From: JAUCQB01 sp964586235
Lineage (GTDB): Bacteria; Planctomycetota; Phycisphaerae; UBA1845; PWPN01
DNA: 64,000 nt
NCBI GenBank assembly: GCA_964586235.1
Contig: CAZPIO010000011.1
Span: 32,493-96,492, forward strand
Reading direction: 5' to 3'
Shown here: one piece after another, positions 62,881 through 64,000 of the stretch
Position numbering within the stretch: the first letter of the stretch is position 1
How the letters are laid out: each line of letters opens with the position of its first letter
The notes under the pieces: model-generated
The model's database searches: none
What the model was told of the DNA's origin: nothing
The model's input: the letters and a program-made list of their open reading frames with translations, nothing else
Program-made: the position numbers and the translations under genes

Positions 62881-63891
62881 TCACACCACCGGCCCCAAAG
62901 GCCGAGTGTACCGCCTGTGAATCCTTGCCCGCTGCGGCCGCGATCCGCCTTCCTCCTGGCCGGCGACCTTCGGAAACAGCTGCAGGTGCATCACCACGCG
63001 GTCGTCCCAGACCAGGGCCGCCCCGGTGAGCGTCTCGTTCTCCAGCCGCCAGTCGCGGCCTTCTCCTGGCGACTGGAACTCCTCCCATTTGCCGCCGGCC
63101 GCCTTTTCCAGGAGTTCGATCAAAACGGCCGCGCCAGGCATGTCCGCCGTGCCGGGTTCCTCGGCCGGAGCCATCAGCCAGTCGATTGCGTAGCTGTCCA
63201 CAAGCGACTCCCAGAAGTAGGCCAGGGTTGAGTGCCGGTCGAACAGGTCCAGACCCTGGAACTGCAATCCTCGGAACACGGCCAGGCCCACCGCCTCCTC
63301 TGGCATCTGCAGCGAACCTCTGAACTCGGAGAGTTGTTCTCGCCGGGCCTCGTAGGCGTCGTGCAGGGCTTGCGTGTCGCTCGAACAGCATGAACTGGCC
63401 AGCGAGCAGGCCACCTCGTTCCAGACTGCCATCTGGTTGGCGTCATGCCTGCCCATCTCCCTCAACGAGGCGTGTACCCGGCCCAGCTTCCCGCTTCGAA
63501 CGGTGTGGCTGGCCGCCTTGCCTGGCATGAAGGCATCGCTGGTGTCTCGCCACCGGCCGGCCTCCACGCAACTGACCGGGATTCGCAGTTTCGTCGCCGC
63601 CGGCACCAGTACGTCGGTGTTGAGGATGCGGTTCTGCTTGGCCCCGACCAGTTCCTGCCCGTCCATCAGGAACACCCGCTCCTCCAGGGTGTTCTCGACC
63701 ACCAGTTCGGGCACGCTCCCGGCCTCGCTGATCTCCGAGACCTTCACAGCCGTCAGGGCGTCGCCCTCCAGCAGGCGGTACCGCGGCTCGTTATGCGATG
63801 GGCCGAGGATAGGGACGACCCGCAGGGCGATCTGCCCTTGGGGCCGGCCGGGCGTGATGAGTTTGGCTCGTTCAGCGATGGCCGTGGACAT
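62881..63891 (-). CDS. ARPP-1 domain protein
   Basis: 336 residues with the ARPP-1 hallmark VENTLEERVFLMDGQELVG, then AKQNRILNTDVLVPA and RIPVSCVEAGRWRD, plus the C-terminal signature VRVHLQLFPK-like VVMHLQLFPKVAGQ. ARPP-1 was named for its association with ADP-ribosylglycohydrolases and rhodanese-phosphatases in predicted immune or stress systems; both partners occur in this window (17280-18773). The activity is unknown. The gene upstream of it lies outside the window. Confidence 0.75.
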   Translation of the reverse strand: MSTAIAERAKLITPGRPQGQIALRVVPILGPSHNEPRYRLLEGDALTAVKVSEISEAGSVPELVVENTLEERVFLMDGQELVGAKQNRILNTDVLVPAATKLRIPVSCVEAGRWRDTSDAFMPGKAASHTVRSGKLGRVHASLREMGRHDANQMAVWNEVACSLASSCCSSDTQALHDAYEARREQLSEFRGSLQMPEEAVGLAVFRGLQFQGLDLFDRHSTLAYFWESLVDSYAIDWLMAPAEEPGTADMPGAAVLIELLEKAAGGKWEEFQSPGEGRDWRLENETLTGAALVWDDRVVMHLQLFPKVAGQEEGGSRPQRARIHRRYTRPLGPVV

Positions 63892-63956
63892 GATCGTTCT
63901 CCTCGTCTTCGTTTCCAGGGGCGGTTCAGTTCGCCCCGAGCAAGGTCAATAGAAGC

Positions 63957-63996
63957 CCGCCTCGGCGAGCCGGGATGGCTCTTTCCGGGCGGGCGG
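63957..63996 (-). terminator. GC-rich nested hairpin, possible terminator of an upstream gene
   Basis: Minus strand: GCCCGCC (63990-63996 complement) pairs with GGCGGGC at 63957-63963, and inside it GAGCC pairs with GGCTC. The downstream sequence TTCTATTGACC is moderately T-rich. It lies before ARPP-1 and probably ends a minus-strand gene beyond the window edge. Confidence 0.4.
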
Positions 63997-64000
63997 GTCC

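Noticed and set aside
1..64000. CRISPR array, rRNA or tRNA genes
   Set aside because: No regularly spaced repeats and no cloverleaf-like or rRNA-like segment was noticed by eye; a tRNA scan was not possible.

Overview
This GC-rich 64 kb window is almost entirely accessory DNA from a bacterium that is most probably a planctomycete. The evidence for the host is indirect: secreted proteins ending in dockerin-like D-x-D-x-D repeats, a secreted beta-helix-type entry domain shared by two proteins, and several small protein families typical of that phylum (MGYTHxW, ARPP-1, GLPW-ending). No rRNA, tRNA, CRISPR array or core housekeeping gene was seen, so the phylum is an inference.

Layout. (1) 1-9.8 kb, plus strand: the end of an unknown gene, an IetAS-type AAA ATPase/subtilase defence pair, a winged-helix regulator broken by a one-base slip in an A tract, then a cassette of large serine recombinase, two ParB-like proteins, a four-repeat DNA-binding protein and a P-loop ATPase. 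This looks like the integration/maintenance end of a mobile element. (2) 9.9-14.5 kb, minus strand: a CBASS anti-phage operon (CapH-CapP regulators, CD-NTase, E2-like protein, four-TM effector) with a second nucleotidyltransferase as its last gene. Two related 27-bp dyads, one before capH and one before the CD-NTase, are likely CapH operators. (3) 15-23 kb: a DUF1444-like protein, RadC-like protein, small membrane protein, tyrosine phosphatase plus ADP-ribosylglycohydrolase pair, ArdC-like antirestriction protein, and a plus-strand run ending in a HhH-GPD glycosylase-like protein. (4) 23.4-41.6 kb: a long mostly minus-strand block with CobS-like AAA ATPase, CobT-like VWA protein, GHKL ATPase, DUF2958 and many small unknown proteins. 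Four plus-strand secreted-protein genes (25.6-32.1 kb) interrupt it between cobS-like and cobT-like genes, with a stray CobS C-terminus at the junction. (5) 42-62 kb: a C5 cytosine methyltransferase and Vsr endonuclease on the plus strand, convergent with a nine-gene, 17.7 kb minus-strand operon. (6) 62-64 kb: an ARPP-1 protein and a companion gene with a probable C-terminal frameshift.

The most interesting system is the 44.1-61.8 kb operon. It joins the DISARM core (DrmA helicase and DrmB/DUF1998) to a MORC-like GHKL ATPase, a Z1 helicase, a PD-(D/E)XK protein and an AIPR protein (components known from MORC/Z1 restriction-like systems), and adds a NERD-nuclease/SF1-helicase fusion and two proteins I do not recognise. 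Stops and starts overlap or nearly touch through most of the operon, which suggests one functional unit, with Dcm as the likely self-protecting methylase. The second notable feature is the CBASS operon with two nucleotidyltransferases and a visible operator pair. The window as a whole reads as a mobile element or stacked elements carrying a defence island: IetAS, CBASS, the DISARM/MORC hybrid, and an ADP-ribose/phosphatase/ARPP set.
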